Origin: Diadema setosum
Lineage: Eukaryota > Echinodermata > Echinoidea > Diadematoida > Diadematidae
Reading direction: 5' to 3'
Assembly: GCA_033980235.1 (NCBI GenBank)
Contig: CM067067.1
Coordinates: 10,890,901 to 10,954,900, forward strand
DNA length: 64,000 bases
Made by a program: the position numbers and the translations under genes. How positions within the stretch are numbered: the first letter of the stretch is position 1; each line of letters begins with the position of its first letter. The notes below the pieces were generated by a model that was not told the DNA's origin, searched no databases, and saw only the letters and a program-made list of their open reading frames with translations. Shown here piece after piece: positions 23,856 through 35,700 of the stretch.

Positions 23856-25019
23856 ATTTGAATTTGAATTTGAATTTATTTGTTCAGCATAAAAAACAAC
23901 AGAGAAAGATATTGATGAACAATCATGACAGACACAGAGTAAAAACAGAACTTTGGAATACATAAAGCTGAAGGGAAGCAGCCAACGAGGAATTAAAAGT
24001 TTCCTTAAAATCTGGCTGACCCAGATAATCAATTAAAAAAATACATTGGTGGTAAATTATTTCATATCTATAAAATATGAGATGAACAAATATACAGTTG
24101 CAAGAACAAAACAAAAAGCAATACAGCATGATACACAAAACACTACATTCACATTACGAAGACATTACAAACAAAGTGAGCTACAATCATTAGATAGAAT
24201 ACATGTAATGCCAGCCAAGCATCTCAAGAACTTATGAATAATAATTTTGTATGAAATTCTCCATAAGTTCACGTTTGAATACCTTAAAAGAGGTAACTTT
24301 ACGAATATCATCTGGTATTGAATTCCATATAAGCGGACCTTGATAAAACACAGATTTCTGAAATAACGATGTTCTCACTTTTGGCATGTGAAAATTCTCA
24401 GCGCTTCTGGTATGATATGAAAGGATGTTGCAATTTAAGGTGAAATAATGCATCAGAGAATTGGGTAAAAGCTTTCTATGCCATAAAAACATAACATTAA
24501 TTAAAACATACTTATATCTATCATACTACGTTAAAATCTTTTGGGTATTAAAAATTGGTGAAGTGTGAGCTAAATAAGTTGAGTAAATACGTTTTTGTAG
24601 TTTAAAAAGTCTGTCTAAGTATATATTTGCAGCACAACCCCAAACATAAAGACCATATTCTAAAAAGGGTGCAATAATTGCATTATATATCATTTTAAGA
24701 ACAACAGCGGGTAAAGAGTTAAGTCGAAAAAGTATCCCAATATTTTTTGAAATTTTATTGCATATAATATTTATGTGATCTTTCCAAGTCAATTTATTAT
24801 CAATTGTGATTCCTAAAAATTGCAAAGACACCTGTTTAATTTCAGATCCTGCTAAATATATACTTATATCCTTGACATCAACATTTCTGTTGGTGAATAT
24901 CATATAATGTGTTTTACTTGTATTTACTGATAATTTATTCATATATAACCATTCAGAAATTATAGTGAGCTCATTATTGACTATCATTTGTAATGTTTGG
25001 GGATCATTATGAGACATAA
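23856..25019 (-). mobile_element. 5'-truncated non-LTR retrotransposon (LINE)
   Basis: Minus-strand relic ending at the 3' side in ATTCAAATTCAAATTCAA (23856-23878), a short tandem tail typical of CR1/L2-type elements. It codes for the part of reverse transcriptase downstream of the YADD catalytic motif. The 5' end stops abruptly at 25019, where element A begins, so the endonuclease and most of the RT palm are absent. Confidence 0.85.
24232..25017 (-). pseudogene. LINE reverse transcriptase, C-terminal remnant
   Basis: One frame runs from 25017 to 24232 with a single in-frame TAG at 24523-24525. Recognisable family features, in order: SEWLYMNKLSVNTSKTHYM just after the missing YADD box; FLGITIDNKLTWKDHI, the thumb-region motif shared by CR1/Jockey-type RTs; FLEYGLYVWG; and the C-terminal RTSLFQKSVFYQGPLIWNSI block. 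With just one stop over 262 codons the copy is relatively young. It cannot be mobile because it lacks endonuclease, the catalytic aspartates and the 5' region. The exact clade within the CR1/Jockey group was not determined. Confidence 0.88.
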
Positions 25020-26373
25020 CAAGAGACCCGCGGGTCTAGCGCTCACCTGAGTATCGCAAGTTCACCTTTCACGCAGTCACTAATCTAAATTATTCACAGC
25101 TCTACTAAAATTTGACCAGGCATTCTCAAGAAGAAGATGAAAATGTACAATAAGGGCCCAAATTTTTTTAAGATTCCTTAATTTGGGGGGATTGGGGGCC
25201 CCCTGGGGCCCTCTGGGTGGGGCATGGTGCCCATTTTGATAAATTGAGGTTTTGATAAATTGAGGTTTTCAGGAAGAAGATGAAAATGTACAATTCAGGC
25301 CCCCATTTGGACCTTCCCAACCCCCCCCCCCCCCCCCCCGCCCCCAAGAGGGGCACCCCTGGATTTGCTATGAACAAACTTGAAACTACAGTCATTAATG
25401 TACTCACTCATAGTATTATCTTAGCTCTATAACTTCTGATTCTAGAGAAGATTTTTAAAGATTCCTTCATTTTGGGGGGTTTGCCCCTCCCCCCCCCCCC
25501 CCCCCCGGGGCCCCTGGGTGGGGAATGGTGCCCATTTTAATAAATTGAGATCCTAACCCCCTACGGATGCTACCTGCCAAGTTTGGTGAAAATTGGTCAT
25601 GGGGTTCTCAAGAAGAAGATGAAAATGTATAATTTTGGCCCCATTAGGACCCCTCCCCTGGGTCCCACGGGGGGCACCCCTGATTCTGCCATGAACAAAC
25701 TTGAAACTACAATCATCAATGTACTAACTCATAGTATCAACTTAGCTCTATCACTTCTGGTTCTAGAGAAGAAGATTTTTACAGATTCCTTAATTTTGGG
25801 GGATTTGGGCCCCCCTGGGGCCCCTGGGTGGGGCATGGTGCCCATTTTAACAAATTGAGATCCTAACCCCCTAGGGATGCTACCTGCCAAGTTTGGTGAA
25901 AATTGGTCATGGGGTTCTCAAGAAGAAGATGAAAATGTATAATTTAGGCCCCATTAGGACCCCTCCCCACCCCCCTCCCCTGGGTCCCAAGGGAGGCACC
26001 CCTGATTCTGCAATGAACAAACTTGAAACTACAGTCATCAATGTAATAACTCATAGTATTAACTTAGCTCTATCACTTCTGGTTCTAGAGAAGAAGATTT
26101 TTCCAGATTCCTTAATTTTGGGGGGTTTGGGCCCCCCTGGGGGCCCCCTGGGTGGGGCATGGTGCCCATTTTAACAAATTGAGTTCCTAACCCCCTAGGG
26201 ATGCTACCTGCCAAGTTTGATGAAAATCGGTCTTGGGGTTTTCAAGAAGAAGATGAAAATGTAAAAAGTTTACGCACGACGGACGACGGACGACGGACGA
26301 CGGACGACGCACGACGGACGCCGGACGAAGGGCGATCGCAATAGCTCACTTGAGCCTTTGGCTCAGGTGAGCT
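25020..26373. mobile_element. Element A, copy 1 (uninterrupted)
   Basis: Begins with the palindrome AGACCCGCGGGTCT (25024-25037) and AGCGCTCACCTGAG. It ends with a long hairpin at 26343-26373, where GCTCACTTGAGCC pairs with GGCTCAGGTGAGC. The core is three to four units of ~310 bp carrying 'atgaacaaacttgaaactac', 'gggcatggtgcccatttt', 'gggatgctacctgccaagtt' and C/G runs. A (CGACGGA)n microsatellite (26277-26325) precedes the hairpin. No coding capacity; the frames seen come from the repeat. Confidence 0.8.
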
Positions 26374-26496
26374 AAAAATACTATACAATATGACAAGAAA
26401 ACATAGTTTTCATAGCATGAACAAGTGGCACAAAACAAGACAGCACTAATTACACCTATTTTTGTATAGGAACAATCTATTCTGGACCTGTCATGA

Positions 26497-27585
26497 GCCG
26501 CATTTACACTTACTAACATCGCGATTTTTAAAATCGCGATATTTTGGTCCACCGTTTACACTTGCGCAAAAGCACGCGAAGTTTTAGCTTCACGAAACAT
26601 CGCGATTTTTTGGTCGGTAGTGCGCATGCGTAATTTACCTGTTTTCAACATGGTAGCTGAGTGGAAGCGCGCGCTATTCTGTTCGTTTTCACTGCAGTGC
26701 AGTATATTTTGATCACAGCTGGCTGGTTTGAACGTTGAGCCAGGGCTTTTTATCACATCAGTCCAATGCACACATAAATTTGTGCTTCTCAAGACTGTTT
26801 ACTTACGGTAAAACTATGTAGCTTGCTATATCAGATCACATACGTAGTAGGTGTGTAAAACTTCTTCTACAGCAGCAGCATTCAGGAGGATCATGAAATT
26901 TCGCCGATATGACGAAAGTGGGAAGTAAGACTTGGAAGTTAGGACTGGTATTTTATCAGGCGACAGCAAGAACTTACACTTGTTACGTACTCCTGAGTCC
27001 TGTATTCCACAAACAACGTATATATATGGAGAGCAGTACGGGCACTCCCACAATCTGAATCAACGCATTTCTGGGAGAACATTATTTTGTTTAGTTGTCA
27101 TGGGGTGATGATACGTGTTTGGAGAACTTCAGGTTTGCTTCCAGTAGTAGTTTTCACGTACAGTGTACTAGTTTCATCAGGGAGGGGGAGGTGAGAGACC
27201 ACGAGCCGGCGACCGAGGATCGGCCGTTTAGACCTGTGGCTGCACTGCTGTCTTTCCCGTGTACTAGTACAGTACTCTCCTGCTGGCCAGTGACCGACGT
27301 GCTCTCTACACGTTCCAAAGAGCAGAGGGATGGGAAGCGCGCGTAAACTTCCAGTGCAATCCGATACCGAGAGTCACGTGATGAAAAATCGCGATATTTC
27401 TGCAGCTTGGGTTTACACTCGCTAACTTCGCCTCAAACTTCGCGATGTTTCAAAAAATCGCACTCCGGCTGGCGATTTTTCTGGCGATGTTTCGAGGGCG
27501 TTTGGGTGTAGTTGCTTAGCAACTTACACCCAAATGTCGCGATTTTAGAAAAATCGTGATTTTTCCATGCAAGTGTAAATGGGCC
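26497..27585. mobile_element. 1.1-kb TIR element, CATTTACACTT ends
   Basis: Left end GCCGCATTTACACTT; right end reverse-complemented GGCCCATTTACACTT. Subterminal words ATCGCGATTTTT recur near both ends (26517, 26601, 27388, 27538). No transposase frame. The middle carries an unassigned ~600-bp segment. Confidence 0.78.
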
Positions 27586-27919
27586 TATGGACAACTTCCA
27601 GCAGACGTAAATCCCCCTTCACAAGTTTGAAAAGTAGAAGTATCATTGGTCTTAATGAGTTTACTACAAGCAAGGAGTACTCTAAAGCCCAATGTAGGCA
27701 CATTGAATGGAGACAACTATCTCCAATGTCCAATGAATGCTGTGTTGCCAGTCATAAATTTGGCCTAATTTCAAATATTGTTTTGTTTTATTCTTTTTTA
27801 CCCCTAACCCACTGCTCCATTTCATCACTGTACTGACAATCAAAAGTAACAAGAGACCCGCGGGTCTAGCGCTCCCCTGAGTATCGCAAGTTCGCCTTTC
27901 ACGCAGTCACTAATCTAAA

Positions 27920-29122
27920 CTAGAAATATCACTTAAGGTGATTAATACCCCCGCCCCGTGACGACAGTCTTACCCAAGGAATGATCTTTCCTTGATCTTC
28001 TGCCATTTAAATGCCGTTACCATGACAACGCAGCTTCCGACACGTCCGAAAAATATGTCTTGCACATCTTCCCACCAAGACCAATGTGTGTGCCACATTT
28101 CATGAGCTTCAGTCGAATACAGAGGAAGTAGTTCAATAAGCAAGATCTTTCCTTGATCTTCTGCCATTTATATGCCGTTACCATGGCAACGCAGCTTCCG
28201 ACACGTCCGAAAAATATGTCTTCCACATCTTCCCACCAAGATCAAGGTGTGTGCCACATTTCATAAGCTTTGGTCAAAAAACTGAGGAAGTAGTTAAATC
28301 CGCAAGATCTTTCCTTGATCTTCTGCCATTAATATGCCGTTACCATGGCAACGTACTTTCAGATACCGTCAAAAAATGCGTCTTGCACATCTACAACCAA
28401 AGGCACACATCTGTACCAAGTTTCATGGAAATTGGGCAAAAACTGAGGAAGTAGTTTGCAACACAAATTTTTCCATCATTTTGGCTCATAATATGTGAGC
28501 TGTTACCATGGCAACATACTTTTTGTCACTGTCAAGAAATGTGTCATGCTGACCTATATCCTAAGACAAACATTCAATATGAATTCCATGAGAATTGGAA
28601 GAACACTGATGAAGCAGTTTTGCCATGAAGCATTTTGCCCTATATTTTACCAATAACATGCCGTTACCATGACAACGCACTTTTTGCCACTGCGGAAATA
28701 TGTGTCTTGCACATTAACATATTTAGATGAACATCTGTACCTAATTTCATAAAAATTGATCAAAAACTGTGGGAGGAGTTTGCGACGCAAGATTTGTACC
28801 CATTTTTGCCCATAATATGCCGTTACCATGGCAACGTACTTTTGGGTACTGTCAAAAAATACGTCTTGCACATCTACAACCCAAGGCACACATCTGTGCC
28901 AAGTTTTATGGGAATCGGTTGAAAACTGAGGAAGTAGTTCGCGACGCAAGATTTGCAACGGACCGACCGCCCGCCCGACCGCCCGACCGACCGCCCGACC
29001 GACCGCCCGACCGACCGCCCGACCGCCCGACCGCCCGACCGCCCGACCGCCCGACCGCCCGACCGCCCGACCGTCCGCTGATTCCTATATACCCCCTTCA
29101 AACTTCGTTTGGCGGGGGTATA
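27920..29122. mobile_element. Element B: 160-bp tandem core, CCGACCGC microsatellite, hairpin end
   Basis: Starts CTAGAAATATC, with ATACCCCCGCC close behind. About seven units of ~155-165 bp follow, each with 'tatgccgttaccatggcaac', 'tgtcttgcacatct' and 'ctgaggaagtagtt'. A (CCGACCGC)n run occupies 28960-29075, and a terminal hairpin TATACCCCC/GGGGGTATA lies at 29087-29122. Element A copy 1 reads 'ctaatctaaattattcacag' unbroken at the matching site, which locates both junctions. Confidence 0.8.
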
Positions 29123-29334
29123 ATTATTCACAGCTCTACTAAAATTTGACCAGGCATTCTCAAGTAGAAGATGAAAATGTACAATAAGGGCCCAAATTTT
29201 TTAAGATTCCTTAATTTGGGGGGATTGGGGGCCCCCTGGGGCCCTCTGGGTGGGGCATGGTGCCCATTTTGATAAATTGAGATCCTGACCCCCTAGGGAT
29301 GCTACCTGCCAAGTTTGACGAAAATCCATCATGA

Positions 29335-30467
29335 CAGGCGCGGTGGAGCACCCCAATTTGCATCTCATTATCGCCCCGTTCTATTTGAATTTCCAACGGG
29401 CATCCACGGCTGCCCGAAACTGTGTGCATGAAAAAGTCAAATCTTTACCTTCTCCTTGTGCCACTATGCGTGCCGCTAGTAAACTCAAACTTCCCACACT
29501 ATCTAAGTTTTTAGAAACCTTCCTTTTGATGAAAACATTATGAAATTTGCTGCACTAGAACTCGAGATATTAAAGCGTTTTGAAAATCACCTCTCGCAAA
29601 ACATGCTCTCTGTTTTTTTCCGACTGGACTATGGCCGGGCTCCAATGTGTCCGAAATTGGCAACATAAGTTTATCAGGCCTCAATCCATATATGGTGAAA
29701 GTTTTCGCTTGGTTCCACCTGTACTTTTTGAGAAATCAATTTGTTTCTACAGGGTTTGGAATAGAAAATTGTAGTCAGCGAAACAATTGAAAATGACGTC
29801 ATTTCTTTTCCCATAATATTGGGCATGCGTGGTACGTGAGATTCAGGATTTCGTGCTCATTGTTGGTTTGCACGTGACGCAATATTGCTGAGTGTCGCAC
29901 GGCGGTGACTGCTGAGCTGCTACCGCGCACGCTGCATGCAGCAAAACGTTGTGTGTGCTGTGACATGCAACGCTACAGTCACGCAATTATATACATGGGA
30001 CCGACCTGTACGCTTTGCGTTCATGTCATTTTTGACATCACCTTCTGTTTTTTTTCCAACACAACCATGGCCGGGAATATCACGGTACGACATTTAAAAT
30101 GCAAGCAGATAAATAAATTTCGGTGTACTTTGTTCGAATGGCGCTTTGGTTCCGCTATCACACTTCGTGAATTTTAGGATGATTTTCAAGGCATATTTTT
30201 GGTAATTTTGCTCGCCAAGTTTTCGCTAAAATTTCACATTTTATCATTGTCAAATCCTTTGATATGTTATATGTGCATATTCGGACATGTTTTCAAATTC
30301 ATACTAACTCAATTTTAATCCGAAAATAGGTTTCCTTAAATTGTTATTAGCTTGAGAAGTTGTTTACTTTTTCTCAACTACGCGAGTACATGTTGTTTAC
30401 TTTATGCAAATGAGACTCGGCTGCCGATGGATTTCTGCGAGATAATGGGGGTGCACCACCGCGCCTG
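29335..30467. mobile_element. Element C: 1.1-kb TIR element with ATGA duplication
   Basis: Ends CAGGCGCGGTGGAGCACCCC and, reverse-complemented, CAGGCGCGGTGGTGCACCCC. Flanked by ATGA on both sides (29331-29334, 30468-30471), consistent with a 4-bp target duplication. No long frame. Internal words 'atggccggg' at 29632 and 30067 form a subterminal pair. Confidence 0.82.
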
Positions 30468-30999
30468 ATGAGGTTTTCAGGAAGAAGATGAAAATGTACA
30501 ATTCAGGCCCCCATTTGGACCTTCCCAACCCCCCCCCCCCTGCCCCCAAGAGGGGCACCCCTGGATTTGCTATGAACAAACTTGAAACTACAGTCATTAA
30601 TGTACTCACTCATAGTATTATCTTAGCTCTATAACTTCTGATTCTAGAGAAGATTTTTAAAGATTCCTTCATTGGGGGGGGGGGTTGCCCCCCCCCCCCT
30701 GGGGCCCCTGGGTGGGGCATGGTGCCCATTTTAACAAATTGAGATCCTAACCCCCTAGGGATGCTACCTGCCAAGTTTGGTGAAAATTGGTCATGGGGTT
30801 CTCAAGAAGAAGATGAAAATGTATAATTTAGGCCCCATTAGGACCCCTCCCCACCCCCCTCCTCTGGGTCCCAAGGGGGGCACCCCTGATTCTGCCATGA
30901 ACAAACTTGAAACTACAGTCATCAATGTACTAACTCATAGTATTAACTTAGCTCTATCACTTCTGGTTCTAGAGAAGAAGATTTTTACAGATTCCTTAA

Positions 31000-31358
31000 A
31001 GGCATAATTTACCATTTGCAGATGAAACAAAAACCCAACATTAGTGCTTTAAAATAGTTCTAAAATGTGAGTTAGGGATAGAAACAACCACTGTTAAAAT
31101 TTGAATCCGTATAATCGATGTTAAGTATTGTTAAATACACAAAATGTGAACAATAGTTATAATAAGAATGCTTTCAGACTAAACTGTGTACAGTTATGGT
31201 TTATTGAGAAAAATGCTGATATCTCCTCATATTTTAGGCTTTATTGCAAAAATTGTTTATGGCAGGATGTTTTGTGATACAACAGACCTACACATATGCA
31301 TCAACTGTGATATCTTGAATATTTTTGAAATCACTGCTCCCAAAGGTAAACTGGACCT
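31000..31358. mobile_element. Element D: MITE with TTAA duplication and AGG...CCT ends
   Basis: Flanked by TTAA (30996-30999, 31359-31362). Ends AGGCATAATTTACC and, reverse-complemented, AGGTCCAGTTTACC. The uninterrupted units in element A copy 1 read 'attccttaattttgggg', showing one TTAA at the empty site. TTAA duplications are made by the piggyBac and Kolobok groups; AGG termini fit Kolobok better, but assignment is inference. Confidence 0.85.
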
Positions 31359-31612
31359 TTAATTTTGGGGGTTTGGGCCCCCCTGGGGGCCCCCTGGGTG
31401 GGGCATGGTGCCCATTTTAACAAATTGAGTTCCTAACCCCCTAGGGATGCTACCTGCCAAGTTTGATGAAAATCGGTCTTGGGGTTTTTAAGAAGAAGAT
31501 GAAAATGTAAAAATGTTACGCACGACGGACGACGGACGACGCACGACGCACGACGGACGCCGGACGAAGGGCGATCACAATAGCTCACTTGAGCCTTTGG
31601 CTCAGGTGAGCT

Positions 31613-32332
31613 AAAAAACCAAATCATATATCTCTTTCTCTCTCTCTCGGACTATACACTATGACAAGAAAACAAAGTTTTCGTAGCATGAGCAAATATA
31701 TACCAAAGTATATATATATATATTTAGACAGACTGCATGGGTGACAATATACCAATACAAGACTACTGCAATGCCATTTCTTTACCCTCAGCACAGCCAC
31801 ATCACTGTTCTGATTAATTGCGCATATAAAGTTTCAATATATTTCTTTTCATAAATTCCACATGAAATTAATGTTACGTTCTGTTTTCCTGTGACAGTCT
31901 CTCAAAGGTAGTCTGGATACAAAACTATCAGAATGGCCATATGGTGATTGCAAATGCTAATCACCATCATTTTTCTACTGCATTAAGACAGACTATATGG
32001 CTTCTATGACCTTATTAGCAACAGCCGCATGTCTAAGGATGTACATGGAAATGAACTACTACTGGGAAAAGGGCATCAAGCTAACATAATGTCCCTGATC
32101 CACCAGTGCTTCATAGGTCTGCTCAGTATATTAGAGGAATTCTTAAAATGGCAAAATGGTCTTCCAGTAATCTGAAAACACTGTTTCTACCCTATGGTGA
32201 TTGGAAATCTCCATAAAGAGGACCAATTTGCATACTGTAAAAGGCTGATATTTTTGTGAGGATTTAACTTTTGCAAATTTTGTGAATACCTGGTAACTGT
32301 TTGGCCGCAACACACAAAAAATATCACCACCT
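31613..32332. other. Unassigned
   Basis: The first ~90 bases include a CT-rich run and the phrase shared with the flank of element A copy 1. The rest is ordinary AT-rich sequence with no recognised exon, although a last exon of cyclin H could be expected downstream of 32649 on the minus strand. Confidence 0.4.
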
Positions 32333-32472
32333 GGGGGGCATTTCATGAAGCGTTTTGTCAGATATTTCGTCTGACAAAATGTTAAAAGCTACTAAAATCC
32401 TTGCATTTGATTGGCTGAGAGCATTTTTGTCCGACAAGTTGTCGGACAAAAATGCTTCATGAAATGCCCCCC
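32333..32472. mobile_element. 140-bp MITE, GGGGGGCATTTCATGAAGC ends
   Basis: Perfect inverted ends of 19 bp, with internal 'ttttgtcagatatttcgtctgacaaaat' and 'ttttgtccgacaagttgtcggacaaaaa' palindromes split across 32354-32455. No coding capacity. Confidence 0.88.
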
Positions 32473-32648
32473 TGATGCACTAGCTGAGTGAACGCACAGG
32501 CACTACTGTGCTTACAATAGCCTCAATGTTAAATCGCGAAAACAACATCTCACAAAATTATCTGTGGCCTCCTCATTTGTAAAAATATCTGTACATAAAA
32601 ATTACAGCTTTTACAGTAAATGCTAAACAGTCATATCACTACACTCAC

Positions 32649-32724
32649 CTCAGATTCCTGCAAATGTTTGATGTACACTTCCTCATCCTCTGCATCCAGC
32701 TGGTCTTTAAGCTTCTTCTTATAT
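32649..32724 (-). CDS. CCNH: Cyclin H exon 9 (last one securely found)
   Basis: Completes Val290, then [20 protein letters not shown] and LQESE, the lysine-rich then acidic tail. Acceptor GATCAG|A. A strong donor GAG|GTGAGTG follows in phase 0. If not spliced, the frame would add VSVVI and stop, giving a 320-residue protein without the usual W-containing ending. Confidence 0.85.
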
Positions 32725-35700
32725 CTGATCATATTACAAGAAATACCAAAGACCAACAAAAAGAAATACAGCTGCAGCTCACTATCTCAGTGGTGGAGTG
32801 GTCATGCTTGTGAAATCTCATTTTAACTATTCTATCATAATACCACGAAACTAAACAATTCATATGTGACCCGCTACAACAAAATGGTCCTAAAGTCGCG
32901 CACATTCGAAGCCGTGAAAATCGAGTTTGAAGTCAGAGCATCAAAATTGGTCAAAACTTAAGATTTTCTGAATTTGACATATCATTAGAGTCTGACATGT
33001 CTTCTATCATCTGTCGAAATTTTGAAACAAAACGATGAAAGGAAAGACCAAAAAACAGCGTTTTTCTGGGCCATGTTTTTTGGCGTTTCACCGAAGCAGA
33101 AACTGGTTCGAACATTTGGATTGAGCGCCTCAGATAGGCTCCGCCCCTAACAACGACCAGAGTGATGTCAGTTTGCTGCTTGCCGCTAACGGAAGCGTGA
33201 AGCTCGCACACTCCCCAATCGACTGGTGCGTGGTGGCGGGGTGCGCTATGCCCAGCTGCTTCTCCTGGCATCCTGGTCACTGATTGGTCGGTGAGGAGAA
33301 CGCCGACGCTGTGTTTGAATGAGCATTTCGGGGGTTGCTAGGGCTTACCTTCTATTGTCCGGAGGTGAAAACTGACTTGCGTGTCCCTTGATCGTGATTG
33401 TATCGCAAGGAGAACTTTTAGGGCGGTTTTCTTAAAACAGTGATTTCCCAGATGTCTCGACATGCTCTCTTTTAAATATCGATATCTCCGCAGCCGATTA
33501 TTTTTATAACATGTGTTATAAATCAATTTAAAGCAGAAAGATTAGGAAATTGTGTCATGCAATTTTCAAATAATCGACCTCACCCGACTTTAGGATCATT
33601 TTGTTGTAGCGGGTCACATATCATGGTGGACTTTGCCAACAATTGAAAGTTTTGAGCATGGGTGAGATCAAATCAATGAATAAGTGGAAGTCTGAGTGTG
33701 TTACACAATCATTCTATCTTTTAAACAGCAATTTGAAAATCTTTAGTCAAATAGAAACCTTGGCCCCTTGAAGATGCAGTAGCCTTCATCACTATCTCTG
33801 ACCATAATTAAGAAATTGTTATATCTGTATGCATAAATATCTTTTATGTACAATTGTGAGCAATTCAGCAATTTCATTGCTGCAAGTCACAATTTTAATA
33901 CACAATGAATGATATGTTGTTGGCATGTTTTGTTTTGTTTTCATTTCTCATGGCAGATTATACTTAGATCCAGCATAAGCCCTAACATCTATCCTTAACC
34001 TACAAGATTCAATGAAATATGTTGAAGACATAAAATTCAGTATTATCATGGTTACTTTTGTTGCTATTGCTACTGATGTAACTGTATTACTGCTATACAG
34101 TATCTAGTAGTTATATTAATGAAGTAATAAACAAGTGGTAGTACAGTGTATTCCTAACAGTGACAAGGATGAAGAAATAAATTCAGGTGCTGTATTTAGG
34201 ATAAATTTTTTATGTCAAAATTCAAGATACTAATCCTGCAGACGTTCCTGATATTGGTGTTATTGGAGAAGCAAACCCCCCAAATCACAAAAAAAGAAGG
34301 GAAAAAAAAGTGAAACTGCAACCACTTACACTTCACTCTCTGGATTGAGCTCCTCATTGCGACATTTATCAAGCTTCCACTCCAGTTGCTTAGCAACCTC
34401 TCTGTTCAACTTTGGCATGTTTCTCACCATCTGTCTGACGGCTGAAGAGGGAGAATGTGCATAGTCATGAAACTTGATCACATCAAACACTAAAGAATAT
34501 CTCTGTCAATGATCCAAAAATCATTGAAGACTTTCCTTTTCAATAACATTAATCATGTATGTCTTTTTTTCCTTGTCTGTTGTATTTTTTTTCTCCTACC
34601 TCCTAAATGTAAGTTGGATATCATATTTCTGTGAAGCGCTGTGATACATGTTCACTCATTGTAAGAGCGCTATATAAGTACCCATATTGTATTGTATTAT
34701 TGTATACACATTTGACAAACAGGTTTACCCATTTCTAGTTAAGCCTGTATATTTTTTTCTCCATGGTTTCATCCTCACCTTTAGAAGTAAAGAGCTCATA
34801 ATGCTTTCCAGTTCAATTTACATGAATACACATTTCTCCAAATAAACATATTGCACAGCAAGAGAAAGAAAGAAAATGACCCCAATGTACAACACTAAAC
34901 AGGTCAGGGCCCTGTTTTATCAAAAGATAAATTTAACGTTAAATCAAAATAATCTATGATTAACCTCTCAAATCAACTCTAAGTCCACTTAATCTATGAT
35001 TAACTTCCAAGTCCACTTGAAGTCCGTCTTATCAAGACACCCAAAGTTTACATCAACTCCAACTTCCTAAAAAAATCAACACATAAGTTTTCTCAACCGC
35101 TCCAAATCTATGATTAACTTAACAGGTGATAAATATCAACTTTAAGTAGAAACAGTCTGGGTAGACTCAATTGTAAGGCAATTTACAGAAGAAAGATGAC
35201 TGTCACACTTTCCTAGTCTAGCTGGGGTCTTGTCACAAATGTTTGTCTGTTAAATGCTAACCTTTCTCTTACATTTTGTTGCGTTTCTTTCATGTAATTA
35301 TGGTCTTTTCCTTGCATGAAATTCACGATCAACATAAACGCATTGCTTACGCGACTGCAGCTGCACGCAAACACCCTCGACAGCAGTCGCAATCCCAGCC
35401 TGCGCGCCCGGCGCCTCGGCACGCCGTCCGCCCGCCAATCAAGCTATCGCCAGCAAGCAAGTAACCGAGTACAGTACTGGAACTGGAACCGCGTCTGTAT
35501 GTAATGCATATCTTGCCAAAGTAAAGAACCCATATGCGAGGAAACCAGTGATTTCTGACGTGCGTAAGCCTACGTAGAGCTAGTTCGGCAATAGATACTA
35601 ATTAAGAGTTTAGTAGGCATATACAGAAAATAAAGAGTTTAATTCTTTATGGCACCGAGTACGACAGTAACTTGAGATCCAGCTTAACGTTAGGCCCAAC

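Larger units (their letters stand above)
27851..31612. mobile_element. Element A, copy 2, split by three insertions
   Basis: Same termini as copy 1: AGACCCGCGGGTCT at the left, and the GCTCACTTGAGCC/GGCTCAGGTGAGC hairpin at 31582-31612. Core text matches copy 1 closely, but it is interrupted at 27920-29122 (element B), 29335-30467 (element C) and 31000-31358 (element D). The sequence just beyond the right end ('actatacactatgacaaga', 31652) also matches that beyond copy 1 (26379), so a shared target repeat or a segmental duplication is likely. Confidence 0.8.

Noticed and set aside
28874..29149. Arg-Pro-Asp and Gly-Arg-Ser repeat proteins
   Set aside because: All frames across the CCGACCGC microsatellite of element B stay open; composition is dictated by the repeat.
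25583..31007. Repeated frames starting MVKIGHGVLKKK
   Set aside because: The same frame recurs in each tandem unit of element A; it is a repeat by-product and is broken by C/G runs.
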